A model generated the notes under the pieces. It was given only the letters and a program-made list of their open reading frames with translations, was not told where the DNA came from and ran no database searches. A DNA stretch of 64,000 nt from contig NZ_VKAC01000002.1 of the NCBI RefSeq assembly GCF_008041935.1, positions 62,001 to 126,000 on the forward strand. Direction: 5' to 3'. Each line of letters opens with the position of its first letter. Positions within the stretch are counted from its first letter, which is position 1. The position numbers and the translations under genes are program-made. Origin of the DNA: Quadrisphaera setariae. Lineage in GTDB: Bacteria > Actinomycetota > Actinomycetes > Actinomycetales > Quadrisphaeraceae. Below, piece after piece: positions 16,428 through 25,145 of the stretch.

Positions 16428-18422
16428 GTGTCTGAGCCTGATGTCCTGCGCGTGGTGGTCGACGGTGCCGAGCGCGGGGTCGCGACGGGCACCACGGCCG
16501 CCGAGCTGTACGAGGGTCGCCGCGACGTCGTCGTGGCCCGCATCGGCGGCGAGCTGCGCGACCTGACCACGGAGCTGGCCGACGGCGACGTCGTCGAGGC
16601 GGTCGAGGTGGGCAGCCCGGACGGGCTCGACGTGCTGCGCCACTCCACCGCGCACGTGCTCGCGCAGGCCGTGCAGTCGCTGCACCCGCAGGCGAAGCTC
16701 GGCATCGGCCCGCCGGTGCGCGACGGCTTCTACTACGACTTCGACGTCGAGGTGCCGTTCACCCCCGAGGACCTCAAGGCCCTCGAGAAGGAGATGCAGC
16801 GCATCGTCAAGGAGGGCCAGACCTTCCGCCGCCGGGTCGTCACCGACGAGGAGGCCCGCGCGGAGCTGGCCGACGAGCCGTACAAGCTCGAGCTGATCGG
16901 CCTCAAGGGCGGTACCGGCAGCCCCGAGGCGGGTGACGAGGTGGCAGAAGGCGCGTCGGTGGAGGTCGGCGCCGGTGAGCTCACCATCTACGACAACGTC
17001 CGCCGCGGCGGCGAGGTCGCCTGGAAGGACCTGTGCCGCGGCCCGCACGTGCCGAGCACCCGCCTGCTGGCCAACGGCTGGCAGCTCACGCGCACCGCCG
17101 CCGCCTACTGGCGGGGGGACCAGGCGAACCAGCAGCTGCAGCGCGTCTACGGCACGGCGTGGCCGTCCAAGGACGAGCTGCGCGCCCACCTGGAGCGCCT
17201 GGCCGAGGCGGAGCGGCGCGACCACCGCCGCCTGGGTGCCGAGCTCGACCTGTTCTCCTTCCCCGACGAGATCGGCTCCGGCCTGGCGGTGTTCCACCCG
17301 CGCGGCGGCGTCATCAAGCGGGAGATGGAGGACTACGTCCGCCGGCGGCACGTGGAGGAGGGCTTCGACTACGTCGGGACGCCCCACATCTCCAAGCAGC
17401 ACCTCTTCGAGACCTCTGGCCACCTGCCGTACTACGCCGACACGATGTTCCCGCCGATGGAGCTCGAGAACGCGCAGTACTACCTCAAGGCCATGAACTG
17501 CCCGATGCACAACCTGATCTTCAGGTCGCGCGGGCGCTCCTACCGCGAGCTGCCGCTGCGCTTCTTCGAGTTCGGGTCGGTGTACCGCTACGAGAAGTCC
17601 GGCGTGGTGCACGGCCTGACCCGCGTGCGCGGCCTCACCCAGGACGACTCCCACAGCTACTGCACTCCCGAGCAGGCGCCGGCCGAGGTCGAGAAGCTGC
17701 TCGGCTTCGTGCTCGGGCTGCTGAAGGACTTCGGGCTGGACGACTACTACCTCGAGCTGTCCACCCGCGGCACCGGCGACAAGTTCATCGGTTCCGACGA
17801 GGAGTGGGAGCAGGCCACCGAGGTGCTGCGCGGCTGCGCCGAGCGCACCGGCCTGGAGCTGGTCCCCGACCCGGGCGGCGCGGCCTTCTACGGCCCGAAG
17901 ATCTCCGTGCAGGCGCGCGACGCCATCGGCCGCACCTGGCAGATGTCGACCATCCAGTACGACTTCAACCAGCCGGCCCGCTTCGGCCTGGAGTTCACCG
18001 CGGCCGACGGCTCCCACCAGCAGCCGGTGATGATCCACTCGGCGAAGTTCGGCTCCCTCGAGCGGTTCTTCGGCGTGCTGGTCGAGCACTACGCCGGGGC
18101 GTTCCCCCCGTGGCTCGCGCCCGTGCAGGTGGTCGGCGTGCCGGTCGCGGAGGACTTCGCCCCGCACCTGCACGACGTCGTCCGCCAGCTCAAGGCGCAG
18201 GGGATCCGCGCCGAGGTCGACGACTCCGACGACCGCATGCAGAAGAAGATCCGCACCCACTCCAAGGCGAAGGTGCCGTTCGTGCTCATCGCGGGCGGAG
18301 ACGACGTCGAGGCCGGTGCGGTCTCCTTCCGCTACCGCGACGGTCGGCAGGACAACGCCGTGCCGGTCGCGGAGGCCGTGGAGCGCATCGTCGAGGCGGT
18401 CCGCACCCGGGTCCAGGTGTGA
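16428..18422 (+). CDS. thrS: threonyl-tRNA synthetase
   Basis: A 664-residue class II synthetase that charges tRNA-Thr. Order: a TGS domain (about residues 1-62), the editing/SAD domain with HSTAH (near residue 72) and DLCRGPH, the catalytic core with the zinc Cys in MNCPMH (near residue 358), motif 2 [13 protein letters not shown], and motif 3 [19 protein letters not shown], and a C-terminal anticodon-binding domain ([12 protein letters not shown] onward). The length is normal. The GTG is leaderless by its -10 box. It heads a run in which starts overlap or nearly touch stops: thrS-HIT-pgsA-patA-pimA and beyond, the same order as in mycobacteria. Confidence 0.97.
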   Translation: MSEPDVLRVVVDGAERGVATGTTAAELYEGRRDVVVARIGGELRDLTTELADGDVVEAVEVGSPDGLDVLRHSTAHVLAQAVQSLHPQAKLGIGPPVRDGFYYDFDVEVPFTPEDLKALEKEMQRIVKEGQTFRRRVVTDEEARAELADEPYKLELIGLKGGTGSPEAGDEVAEGASVEVGAGELTIYDNVRRGGEVAWKDLCRGPHVPSTRLLANGWQLTRTAAAYWRGDQANQQLQRVYGTAWPSKDELRAHLERLAEAERRDHRRLGAELDLFSFPDEIGSGLAVFHPRGGVIKREMEDYVRRRHVEEGFDYVGTPHISKQHLFETSGHLPYYADTMFPPMELENAQYYLKAMNCPMHNLIFRSRGRSYRELPLRFFEFGSVYRYEKSGVVHGLTRVRGLTQDDSHSYCTPEQAPAEVEKLLGFVLGLLKDFGLDDYYLELSTRGTGDKFIGSDEEWEQATEVLRGCAERTGLELVPDPGGAAFYGPKISVQARDAIGRTWQMSTIQYDFNQPARFGLEFTAADGSHQQPVMIHSAKFGSLERFFGVLVEHYAGAFPPWLAPVQVVGVPVAEDFAPHLHDVVRQLKAQGIRAEVDDSDDRMQKKIRTHSKAKVPFVLIAGGDDVEAGAVSFRYRDGRQDNAVPVAEAVERIVEAVRTRVQV

Positions 18423-19090
18423 GCGAGCCGTCGTCCTCGGTGGAACCGCCCGCCGCTCCGTTCGACCCGGTGGGCGCGGAGGACCCGAGCGGCTTCGCCC
18501 GCGAGGCCGACGGCTTCGAGCGACTGTGGACGCCCCACCGCATGGCGTACATCGGCGGCGAGAACAAGCCGCCGAGCGCGGCCGCCGGCTCCGGCTGCCC
18601 GTTCTGCCGGGCGCCGTCGCTGGAGGACGAGGACGCGCTCGTCGTCGCCCGGGGTGAGCTCTGCTTCGTGGTGCTCAACCTCTACCCCTACAACCCGGGC
18701 CACCTCATGGTCTGCCCCTACCGGCACGTGGCCGGCTACGTGGACCTGACGCCGCAGGAGACCGTGGAGGTCGCCACGCTCACGCAGAGCGCGCTGCGGG
18801 TGCTCGCGCGGGTCAGCAACCCCTCGGGGTTCAACCTCGGCGTGAACCAGGGCCAGGCGGGAGGGGCCGGCATCGCCGCGCACCTGCACCAGCACGTCGT
18901 GCCCCGCTGGACCGGCGACGCCAACTTCCTCCCGGTCATCGGGCGGACCAAGGCCCTCCCCGAGCTGCTCGCCGACACCCGCGCCAAGCTCGCCGACGCG
19001 TGGGCCGCCGCGGGCGAGCCCGGAACGACCACGAGCACCACCTCGGGCAGCGGGTCGAGCGGCTCGTCCGGCCCAGCGGCCCGGGCCTGA
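18419..19090 (+). CDS. HIT-family Ap4A phosphorylase-like protein
   Basis: A 223-residue histidine-triad protein. The zinc-type Cys pair CPFC is near the start of the domain, then [30 protein letters not shown], and the triad [10 protein letters not shown] with the nucleophilic second His. It corresponds by sequence pattern and position to mycobacterial Rv2613c, reported to be a diadenosine-tetraphosphate phosphorylase, so Ap4A breakdown is the likely role; other nucleotidyl substrates are possible. GTG 18419 overlaps the thrS stop (GTGA), so Ap4A removal is coupled to a synthetase able to make Ap4A. The last 25 residues are a Thr/Ser/Gly-rich tail of low complexity. Confidence 0.88.
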   Translation: MSEPSSSVEPPAAPFDPVGAEDPSGFAREADGFERLWTPHRMAYIGGENKPPSAAAGSGCPFCRAPSLEDEDALVVARGELCFVVLNLYPYNPGHLMVCPYRHVAGYVDLTPQETVEVATLTQSALRVLARVSNPSGFNLGVNQGQAGGAGIAAHLHQHVVPRWTGDANFLPVIGRTKALPELLADTRAKLADAWAAAGEPGTTTSTTSGSGSSGSSGPAARA

Positions 19091-19101
19091 AGCAGGCCCG
19101 G
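19081..19101 (+). terminator. hairpin spanning the HIT stop codon
   Basis: CCGGGCCT (19081-19088) pairs with AGGCCCGG (19094-19101) around a 5-nt loop that contains the end of the stop codon. It may partly end transcription before the separate pgsA promoter. Confidence 0.45.
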
Positions 19102-19116
19102 CGCGGGTCCGCCCGC

Positions 19117-19122
19117 TAGCCT
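19117..19122 (+). promoter_or_regulatory. -10 box TAGCCT before pgsA
   Basis: TAGCCT ends 9 nt before the pgsA ATG (19132), giving a very short leader of a few bases. Confidence 0.5.
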
Positions 19123-19131
19123 GCAGACGAG

Positions 19132-19776
19132 ATGCTCAACCGCTACGCCCGCGCCTGGCTGGCGCGCGTCCTGACGCCGCTGGCCGCCTTCCTGCTGCGC
19201 CGGGGCGTCAGCCCTGATGCGGTCACCGTGGTCGGGACCCTCGGCGTGGTGGTCTCCGCCCTGGTGGCCTACCCGCAGGGGCAGCTGTTCTGGGGCACGA
19301 TCGCCATCACGTGCTTCGTCTTCTCCGACGCGGTCGACGGCACCATGGCGCGGATGTCCGGGCGCACCAGCGCCTGGGGCGGCTTCCTCGACTCCACCCT
19401 GGACAGGTTCGGCGACGCCGCCGTCTTCGGGGGACTGGTGCTCTACGCCACCGGATCGGGTGCGGAGACGCCCTGGGCCCGGGGCCTGGCGGTGCTGGCG
19501 CTGGCCAACATGGCCCTCGGTTTCGTCGTCTCCTACGCCCGCGCCCGCGCGGAGGCGGCCGGTGCGCGCGCCGACGTCGGCATCGCCGAGCGCAGCGAGC
19601 GCCTCGTGGCCACCCTTGTGGTGACCGCCTTCGTCGGACTGGGCCTGCCGCAGACCGTGCTCGTGGTGGTGCTGGCGCTGCTCGCGGCGGCCAGCTGCGT
19701 CACCGTCGGGCAGCGCCTCGCGCTGGTGCGCCGGCAGCTCCTGCCCGAGGACGAGCCGGCTCGTGCCGGCACCTGA
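19132..19776 (+). CDS. pgsA: phosphatidylinositol phosphate synthase
   Basis: A 214-residue CDP-alcohol phosphotransferase. The catalytic motif spans residues 66-95 (DAVDGTMAR ... GGFLDSTLDRFGD) with the four aspartates (Asp66, 69, 87, 91) that bind metal and CDP-diacylglycerol. About six hydrophobic helices follow the usual plan. In actinobacteria this enzyme joins inositol-1-phosphate to CDP-DAG to form PI phosphate, the first lipid of the PIM pathway. The context supports this over PG-phosphate synthase: patA and pimA follow directly. It acts in the inner membrane. The ATG follows a TAGCCT box by 9 nt; the next gene starts 14 nt inside its 3' end. Confidence 0.92.
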   Translation: MLNRYARAWLARVLTPLAAFLLRRGVSPDAVTVVGTLGVVVSALVAYPQGQLFWGTIAITCFVFSDAVDGTMARMSGRTSAWGGFLDSTLDRFGDAAVFGGLVLYATGSGAETPWARGLAVLALANMALGFVVSYARARAEAAGARADVGIAERSERLVATLVVTAFVGLGLPQTVLVVVLALLAAASCVTVGQRLALVRRQLLPEDEPARAGT

Positions 19777-20830
19777 CGGCGGGCGCCGGCGGACCCCCGC
19801 GCGGCTCATCACCCGGCGCGGAGCACCGCTCGCAGGTCGGCCCGGTGCGGCCGCGCTCGGCTACCGCGCGGCCTTCGCCGTCGTCCCCCGCCTCCCTGAG
19901 GCCCTGGTCCGCGCGGCGGCGTCGCTGGGCGCCGAGGTCGCCGCCCGCCGGGGCGGTCCCGGGGTCCGCCGCCTGGAGGGCAACCTGGCCCGCGCCACCG
20001 GGGCCTCCGGCGAGGACCTGCGACGGCTCGTGCGAGCGGGGATGCGCTCCTACGCCCGCTACTGGGCCGACGCCTTCCGCCTGCACGTGTGGACCCCGCA
20101 GCAGCTGCTCGAGCGCACCCGGGTCGAGGGGGAGGGTCTGGCCGAGCTGGTCGAGGCGCTGGAGGCGGGCCGCGGCGCGGTCGCCTTCCTCGGGCACTCC
20201 GGCTCGTGGGACCAGGTGGGTGCCTGGGCGGCCGCCGTGTGGGACGCCCCGGTGGTCACCGTGGCCGAGCGCCTGGAGCCTGCGGAGGTCTTCGAGGCGT
20301 TCCTCGCCTTCCGCGAGCGCCTGGGCCTGACCGTGGTCGCCGTGGAGCGCGGCGGTTCCAGCGGCAGCTTCGCCTCGCTCGTGCGGGCGCTGCGCGGCGG
20401 GGCGTTCGTGCCGCTGCTGGCCGACCGCGACCTGTCCGGCGGTGGTGTACCGGTGGAGCTGCTGGGGCACCCGTCGCGGTCCGCGGCGGGCCCGGCGGCG
20501 CTGGCGCTGACCACGGGGGCGCCGCTGTTCCCCGTGAGCGTCCACTACGAGCCCTCGTCCCTCCGGCGCAGCCCGTGGCGGTCGTGGACGGCGGTCGCCG
20601 TCGTCCACCCCCGTGTCACCGCCCCCGGCGCTCCGGGCGCGGGGCCGGGGCAGCGGCCGGACCGCAAGGCCCAGACGGCCGCGATGACGCAGGCCTGCGT
20701 CGACGTGCTCAGCGCCGCGGTGCGGGAGCACCCCGCGGACTGGCACATGCTCCAGCGGGTGTTCACCGGCGGCCCGGCTGGCCTGACCGCTGCGGAGGCG
20801 CTGGTCCCGGCGCGGGAGCCGGCGCCGTGA
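19763..20830 (+). CDS. phosphatidylinositol mannoside acyltransferase (PatA-like)
   Basis: A 355-residue acyltransferase of the LpxL/HtrB type. The catalytic HxxxxD motif is in LGHSGSWDQVG, and the substrate stretch FVPLLADRDLSGGGVPVELLG matches the family. In mycobacteria the gene at this place (Rv2611c, PatA) puts an acyl chain on the mannose of PIM1 or PIM2, so the same job is inferred. It acts at the cytoplasmic face of the membrane. The GTG start lies 14 nt inside pgsA; the C-terminal stop overlaps pimA (GTGA at 20827-20830). It is longer than mycobacterial PatA because of an N-terminal extension (about 25 residues) and a loose C-terminus. Confidence 0.88.
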   Translation: MPAPDGGRRRTPARLITRRGAPLAGRPGAAALGYRAAFAVVPRLPEALVRAAASLGAEVAARRGGPGVRRLEGNLARATGASGEDLRRLVRAGMRSYARYWADAFRLHVWTPQQLLERTRVEGEGLAELVEALEAGRGAVAFLGHSGSWDQVGAWAAAVWDAPVVTVAERLEPAEVFEAFLAFRERLGLTVVAVERGGSSGSFASLVRALRGGAFVPLLADRDLSGGGVPVELLGHPSRSAAGPAALALTTGAPLFPVSVHYEPSSLRRSPWRSWTAVAVVHPRVTAPGAPGAGPGQRPDRKAQTAAMTQACVDVLSAAVREHPADWHMLQRVFTGGPAGLTAAEALVPAREPAP

Positions 20831-22095
20831 GGGTGGGGCTGGTCTGCCCGTACTCCTTCGACGTCCCCGGAGGCGTGCAGGCCCACGTCGCCGACCTCGC
20901 CGAGGTGCTCCTGGAGCAGGGGCACGAGGTCTCCGTGCTGGCGCCGGTCTCCACGCCCGCCCCGGACCCCGCCGGGGGGGAGCCGGACCCGCTCCCGCCC
21001 TGGCTGGTCTCCTCCGGTGGGGCGGTCCCGGTCTCCTACAACGGCTCCGTGGCGCGGGTGAGCTTCGGCCCGGTGGTGGGCCTGCGCGTGCGCCGGTGGC
21101 TCGCCGAGGGCGGCTTCGACGTCGTCCACCTGCACGAGCCCGTCACGCCCAGCATCGCCCTCATCGCCATGCTGGCCGCCGAGGTGCCGCTGGTGGCCAC
21201 CTTCCACACCGCGTCCCTGCGCTCGCGGGCCCTGCAGGCGGCCCTGCCGCTGGTGCGGCCCGGGCTGGAGAAGCTGTCGGCCCGCATCGCGGTGAGCGAG
21301 GACGCCCGCCGCCGGGTGGTCGAGCACCTGGGGGGAGACGCCGTCGTCGTCCCCAACGGCGTGCACGTGGACCGGTACGCCAGCGCCCCCGTCCGCCAGG
21401 AGTGGCGCGGGCGCCCCGGGGCGCCGGTCCTGCTGTTCCTGGGGCGCTTCGAGGAGCCGCGCAAGGGCTTCGGGGTGCTCGCCGAGGCCCTGCCGGTCCT
21501 GCGTGCCGAGCACCCCGGGCTGCGCGTGCTCGTCGCCGGCCGCGGCGACCCCCGTGCCGCCCGCGCGCTCGCCGGGGAGCACGCTGACTGCCTGGAGCTG
21601 CTCGGCTCGGTGAGCGAGGCGGACAAGGCCTCCCTGCTGGCCTCCGCAGACCTGTACGTGGCGCCGCAGACGGCGGGGGAGAGCTTCGGCATCGTCCTGG
21701 TGGAGGCCATGAGCGCCGGCACCCCCGTGCTGGCCAGCGCCCTGCCCGCCTTCTCCCGCGTGCTCGACGGCGGCGCGCTGGGGCAGCTCGTGCCCGTGGG
21801 CGACCCCGCCGCCCTGGCGGCGGCTGCCTCGTCGCTCCTCGGCGACGACGAGCGCCGCCGGCGCCTCGCCGGCGAGGCCTCACGAGCCGTCCGCCGCTAC
21901 GACTGGTCGGTGGTCGCCCACCGCGTGCTCACCGTCTACGAGACCGTGCTCAGCGGGGTGCGCGGCGGCGAGGCCGCCCTCGGCGAGCTCGGCGACGACC
22001 CCGCCGCGGGGCGCCTGCTCACCCAGTGGCGCGACACGACGGCGACGGCGCAGCTGCCGGCGCCGGCCGTGCGCACTGGTGAGGTGCTGCCGTGA
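20827..22095 (+). CDS. pimA: phosphatidylinositol alpha-mannosyltransferase
   Basis: A 422-residue GT4 glycosyltransferase that adds the first mannose of PIM from GDP-mannose. The N-terminus is RVGLVCPYSFDVPGGVQAHV, carrying the conserved GGVQ loop at the nucleotide-sugar cleft. Next come DVVHLHEP, the linker FLGRFEEPRKG, and the C-terminal donor site ESFGIVLVEAMSAGTPVLAS with the EX7E glutamates. It is slightly longer than typical PimA owing to an acidic Pro-rich insert after VLAPVSTPAPD and a C-terminal tail of about 40 residues. GTG 20827 overlaps the patA stop. With pgsA and patA it completes the early PIM module at the inner membrane. Confidence 0.94.
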   Translation: MRVGLVCPYSFDVPGGVQAHVADLAEVLLEQGHEVSVLAPVSTPAPDPAGGEPDPLPPWLVSSGGAVPVSYNGSVARVSFGPVVGLRVRRWLAEGGFDVVHLHEPVTPSIALIAMLAAEVPLVATFHTASLRSRALQAALPLVRPGLEKLSARIAVSEDARRRVVEHLGGDAVVVPNGVHVDRYASAPVRQEWRGRPGAPVLLFLGRFEEPRKGFGVLAEALPVLRAEHPGLRVLVAGRGDPRAARALAGEHADCLELLGSVSEADKASLLASADLYVAPQTAGESFGIVLVEAMSAGTPVLASALPAFSRVLDGGALGQLVPVGDPAALAAAASSLLGDDERRRRLAGEASRAVRRYDWSVVAHRVLTVYETVLSGVRGGEAALGELGDDPAAGRLLTQWRDTTATAQLPAPAVRTGEVLP

Positions 22096-22703
22096 GCGAC
22101 CACGTGCTCCTGCTGCCGGCCGTCCTGCTGGCCGTCGTCGTCGTCCTCGGGGGGCTGGCGTGGTGGCTCACCGCGCGCGCGGCGCGGCTCGACCGGATGC
22201 ACGTGCGCGTGGAGACCACCCGCGCCGCCCTGGACGCGGCGCTGCTGCGCCGCGCCGCCGCCACCGAGGCGCTCGCGGCCAGCGGAGCCCTCGACCCGGC
22301 CAGTGCGCTGCTCCTCGCCTCCGCCGCGGCCGAGGCGACAGCGCCCCTGGAGGAGCTGGAGCGCGAGGTGGTGGAGTCCGACCTCACCCGCGCGCTGCGC
22401 GCGGTGCTCACGCCGGGGGCGGTGCAGGTGCTGCACGACCGCCGCGAGCCGGTGGTGGAGGAGCTCCTCGCCGACCTCGCCACCGCCTGCGAGCGGGTCG
22501 TGCTGGCCAGGCGCTTCGCCAACGACGCCGTGGTGGCGGCCCGGCGCACCCGCGGTCGCCGCGTGGAGCGGTGGGCGCACCTGGCGGGCAGGGCGCCGAT
22601 GCCGCGCACCTTCGACGTCGACGACGAGCCGCCCGCGCTCGCACCCCGGCGCCCGCACGGTCCGCCCCGGCAGGCGGGTCCGGCCGAGCGGCTGACAGGC
22701 TGA
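22092..22703 (+). CDS. membrane-anchored protein, unknown function (Rv2609c-type N-part)
   Basis: A 203-residue protein with one N-terminal membrane helix (about residues 4-27, LLLPAVLLAVVVVLGGLAWWL). After it comes a long, Ala/Arg/Glu-rich, mostly helical region resembling LemA-like coiled helices, then a Pro/Arg-rich tail. No catalytic motif is seen. GTG 22092 overlaps the pimA stop (GTGA). In M. tuberculosis the gene after pimA, Rv2609c, is recalled as one membrane protein with a MutT/NUDIX part; here the membrane part and the NUDIX protein are two adjacent genes. They may act together, but the function is unknown. Confidence 0.78.
   Translation: MSDHVLLLPAVLLAVVVVLGGLAWWLTARAARLDRMHVRVETTRAALDAALLRRAAATEALAASGALDPASALLLASAAAEATAPLEELEREVVESDLTRALRAVLTPGAVQVLHDRREPVVEELLADLATACERVVLARRFANDAVVAARRTRGRRVERWAHLAGRAPMPRTFDVDDEPPALAPRRPHGPPRQAGPAERLTG
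22696..22701 (+). promoter_or_regulatory. -10 box CAGGCT, leaderless start of NUDIX gene
   Basis: CAGGCT ends 6 nt before GTG 22708 and overlaps the stop codon of the upstream gene. Confidence 0.5.
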
Positions 22704-22707
22704 CGCC

Positions 22708-23331
22708 GTGGTCGAGTCGCTCGGTGCAGGCGGAGCCGCTGACGGGGCCGGCGCAGCTGGTGGGGCGGAGCCGGACGAGTGGGTCCTCGGCGAGGACGGC
22801 CTGTGGTTCCGCCGCGGGGCCCGCGTGCTGCTCGTGGACCCCACCGGCGCTGCCGGCCAGGACGACGACGGCGGTGAGGGCCTCCACGTGCTGCTGGTGC
22901 GCGGTCACGACGCCGACCAGCCCGAGCGCTCGTGGTGGTTCACCGTCGGCGGCGGCATCGGGCCGCAGGAGGACCCGCGCGCCGCGGCCGCGCGCGAGCT
23001 GCGCGAGGAGACGGGGCTGGAGGTCACCGCGGAGCAGCTGGTCGGCCCGGTGGGGGAGCGCAGCGCGGTCTTCGACTTCCTCGCCCGCACGTGCCGCCAG
23101 GACGAGCTCTTCTTCCTCGCCCTCGTGCCCGGGGCGCGAGCCCGCGGCGTCTCCACCGCGGGGTGGACGGAGCTGGAGAGCGACGTCCTCGACGAGCTGC
23201 GCTGGTGGTCGCTGCCGGAGCTGGCCGCAGCCCAGGAGGCTGGGGCGACCGTGTACCCGCACGCCCTCGTGGACCTCGTCGAGGAGCTGGCCGGCGGCTG
23301 GGACGGTGTGCTGCGCCACATCGGCGACTGA
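22708..23331 (+). CDS. NUDIX hydrolase
   Basis: A 207-residue NUDIX protein. The full box GX5EX7REUXEEXGU is present at residues 82-104 (GGIGPQE ... RELREETGL). These enzymes cleave nucleoside diphosphates linked to another group, using Mg bound by the box glutamates; the substrate is unknown here. The first 25 residues are Gly/Ala-rich and of low complexity. GTG 22708 is supported by a CAGGCT box ending 6 nt upstream, so it may be transcribed on its own besides reading through from pimA. It is followed by 97 bp containing a perfect 12-bp palindrome and then pdxS. Confidence 0.9.
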   Translation: MVESLGAGGAADGAGAAGGAEPDEWVLGEDGLWFRRGARVLLVDPTGAAGQDDDGGEGLHVLLVRGHDADQPERSWWFTVGGGIGPQEDPRAAAARELREETGLEVTAEQLVGPVGERSAVFDFLARTCRQDELFFLALVPGARARGVSTAGWTELESDVLDELRWWSLPELAAAQEAGATVYPHALVDLVEELAGGWDGVLRHIGD

Positions 23332-23377
23332 GGCGCTCGCCAGGACGCCGCCGCGCCGCAGGTGGAAGGGCCTCCCG

Positions 23378-23389
23378 GCCTGATCAGGC
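23378..23389. promoter_or_regulatory. perfect 12-bp palindrome upstream of pdxS
   Basis: GCCTGATCAGGC is self-complementary. Its end is 26 nt before the pdxS -10 box, next to where a -35 would lie, so it could be an operator; this is inference only. Confidence 0.35.
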
Positions 23390-23415
23390 GGTGCGTCGCC
23401 CTCGGCGCGCCGCCG

Positions 23416-23421
23416 TACCAT
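23416..23421 (+). promoter_or_regulatory. -10 box TACCAT, leaderless start of pdxS
   Basis: TACCAT ends 7 nt before ATG 23429. The ATG at 23420 overlaps this box and is therefore not the start. Confidence 0.55.
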
Positions 23422-23428
23422 GGGAGGC

Positions 23429-24340
23429 ATGTCCGAGTCCTCCACCTCTGCCTCGCAGCCCCAGGTCGGCACCTCCCGCGTCAAGCGCGGCATGGCCGAG
23501 ATGCTCAAGGGCGGCGTGATCATGGACGTCGTCACCGCTGAGCAGGCGCGCATCGCCGAGGACGCCGGCGCCGTGGCCGTCATGGCCCTCGAGCGCGTCC
23601 CCGCCGACATCCGCGCGCAGGGCGGCGTGGCCCGCATGAGCGACCCCGACCTCATCGACGCCATCCAGGCCGAGGTCTCCATCCCCGTCATGGCGAAGGC
23701 CCGCATCGGCCACTTCGTCGAGGCGCAGGTGCTCCAGAGCCTCGGTGTCGACTACGTGGACGAGTCCGAGGTGCTCACCCCGGCCGACTACACCCACCAC
23801 ATCGACAAGTGGCAGTTCACCGTGCCCTTCGTCTGCGGCGCCACCAACCTCGGGGAGGCGCTCCGCCGCATCACCGAGGGCGCGGCCATGATCCGTTCCA
23901 AGGGCGAGGCGGGCACCGGTGACGTCTCCAACGCCACCACGCACATGCGCACCATCCGCGCGGAGATCCAGCGGCTGACCTCGCTCAGCAAGGACGAGCT
24001 CTACGTCGCCGCCAAGGAGCTGCAGGCCCCCTACGACCTCGTCGTGGAGGTGGCCGAGGCCGGACGCCTGCCCGTCGTGCTCTTCACCGCCGGCGGCATC
24101 GCCACCCCGGCCGACGCCGCGATGATGATGCAGCTGGGCGCTGACGGCGTCTTCGTGGGCTCCGGGATCTTCAAGTCGGGCAACCCGCAGCAGCGCGCCG
24201 AGGCGATCGTGCAGGCCACCACCTTCCACGACGACCCCGACGTCATCGCCAAGGTCTCCCGCGGCCTGGGCGAGGCCATGGTCGGTCTCAACGTCGAGGC
24301 GATCCCCGAGCCGCACCGCCTGGCGCAGCGCGGCTGGTGA
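23429..24340 (+). CDS. pdxS: pyridoxal 5'-phosphate synthase lyase subunit PdxS
   Basis: A 303-residue PdxS. It forms PLP from ribose-5-phosphate, glyceraldehyde-3-phosphate and ammonia supplied by PdxT. The barrel shows [31 protein letters not shown], the Lys in [14 protein letters not shown], the phosphate loop [14 protein letters not shown] with the second Lys, and [18 protein letters not shown]. Sequence identity to the family is high over the whole length; only about 18 N-terminal residues are variable. ATG 23429 is chosen over 23420 because the TACCAT box overlaps the latter. Its partner pdxT is not adjacent but 4 kb downstream, behind accessory genes. Two hairpins follow the stop. Confidence 0.97.
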   Translation: MSESSTSASQPQVGTSRVKRGMAEMLKGGVIMDVVTAEQARIAEDAGAVAVMALERVPADIRAQGGVARMSDPDLIDAIQAEVSIPVMAKARIGHFVEAQVLQSLGVDYVDESEVLTPADYTHHIDKWQFTVPFVCGATNLGEALRRITEGAAMIRSKGEAGTGDVSNATTHMRTIRAEIQRLTSLSKDELYVAAKELQAPYDLVVEVAEAGRLPVVLFTAGGIATPADAAMMMQLGADGVFVGSGIFKSGNPQQRAEAIVQATTFHDDPDVIAKVSRGLGEAMVGLNVEAIPEPHRLAQRGW

Positions 24341-24346
24341 GCTGAC

Positions 24347-24417
24347 AGCTCGCTGCACCGCCTGCAGCGAGCTCCTGACGACGGCCGGCGTCCCGTGAGG
24401 GGCCGCCGGCCGTCGTC
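24347..24417 (+). terminator. two tandem hairpins after pdxS
   Basis: Hairpin 1: 24347-24357 pairs with 24363-24373 (11 bp, 5-nt loop). Hairpin 2: 24377-24389 pairs with 24405-24417 (13 bp). Both are perfect, so a strong terminator is likely. Confidence 0.8.
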
Positions 24418-24476
24418 GTCCTGCGGTGGCGCTTCGGCGGTTCTCGCTGGCTCTCTGCCACCCCGTCCGCAGCTGA

Positions 24477-24773
24477 CCTCGGGCACCTGGGGACAGGACC
24501 GCGGCTGCCGGGGAGGCCCACGCGTGGGAGCCCGGCACCCACCAGACGGTCTGCGGGCTGGCGCTGTCGCGCTCGCAGCTGGAGCGCCTCCCGCACGTGT
24601 CCTGGGACGACGCGCCGGCGTCCCGGACCGGTGAGCGCGTCACGCGGATGTGCCCGCGCTGCCGCGGGGCGACGCGGCGGCGCGAGCCCCGTGAGGCGTG
24701 CCGGTGGAGTCCGCCCGACCCCGCGGCCCAGCCGGGCCCCGGGGCGTCGCCGGGCGCACCACCCGCCGGCTGA
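24477..24773 (+). pseudogene. cysteine-rich ORF without a usable start codon
   Basis: This open frame of 98 codons reads HAWEPGTHQTVCGLALSRSQ ... FPHV-like ... MCPRCRG and ends in a Pro-rich tail. The pattern (one Cys in TVCGL, then CPRC about 45 residues later, conserved-looking Leu/Arg/Trp between) resembles small zinc-binding actinobacterial proteins I recall only vaguely. No ATG, GTG or TTG occurs between the preceding in-frame stop at 24474 and the conserved part, so the gene is either 5'-truncated, starts at a rare codon such as CTG, or is chance. It is the only candidate in the 436-bp gap after pdxS. Confidence 0.3.
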
Positions 24774-24776
24774 GCC

Positions 24777-25145
24777 TCAGCGCCTGCTCAGCGCCCGGTT
24801 GACGTCGTCGACGGCGGCGCGGGGGTCCGGGACCTCCACCACCGCCCGGGCGAAGCCCGACGTGTCCGCTCCCGGCTCCATCTGGACGACGACGGTCCGC
24901 CGGCCCGAGTGCACGGCGTACAGCGTCTTGTCCCCGCCGCGGTGGAAGGTGCCCACGGCGGCCACGCCCGGCAGGTGCAGCCCCGGGGCGCGGACTCCTT
25001 TGGGCTCGGCGGCGGCGCCCGGGTCTGCCGTGGCCCCGCGGACCGCTGAGAGCGGCACCACCAGGCGCCGCCGGAGCGCCCACAGGGCGTCGAGGCCCAC
25101 GAGCCGCACCTCGAGCTGTCCGTCGCTGACCCTGATGCGTGCCAT
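24777..25145 (-). CDS. hypothetical protein, possibly PH-like fold
   Basis: A 122-residue soluble protein with alternating beta-rich stretches (RIRVSDGQLEVRLVG, LVVPLSAVRGA, TLYAVHSGRRTVVVQME) and a final helix FARAVVEVPDPRAAVDDVNRAL. This pattern recalls small bacterial PH-like proteins, but no family can be named with certainty. The ATG at 25145 overlaps the TetR stop (TGATG) and has GAGGAGG about 7 nt upstream; a GTG one codon earlier is also possible. It is thus co-translated with the TetR regulator and may be part of the same regulated unit. Codon use is like the neighbours. Confidence 0.68.
   Translation of the reverse strand: MARIRVSDGQLEVRLVGLDALWALRRRLVVPLSAVRGATADPGAAAEPKGVRAPGLHLPGVAAVGTFHRGGDKTLYAVHSGRRTVVVQMEPGADTSGFARAVVEVPDPRAAVDDVNRALSRR

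Noticed and set aside
15606-18260. 884-codon minus-strand frame opposite thrS
   Set aside because: Antisense shadow of thrS, which has all its catalytic motifs.
24395-24634. 79-codon plus frame after pdxS
   Set aside because: It starts inside the pdxS terminator hairpin and is out of frame with the more protein-like Cys-rich frame.
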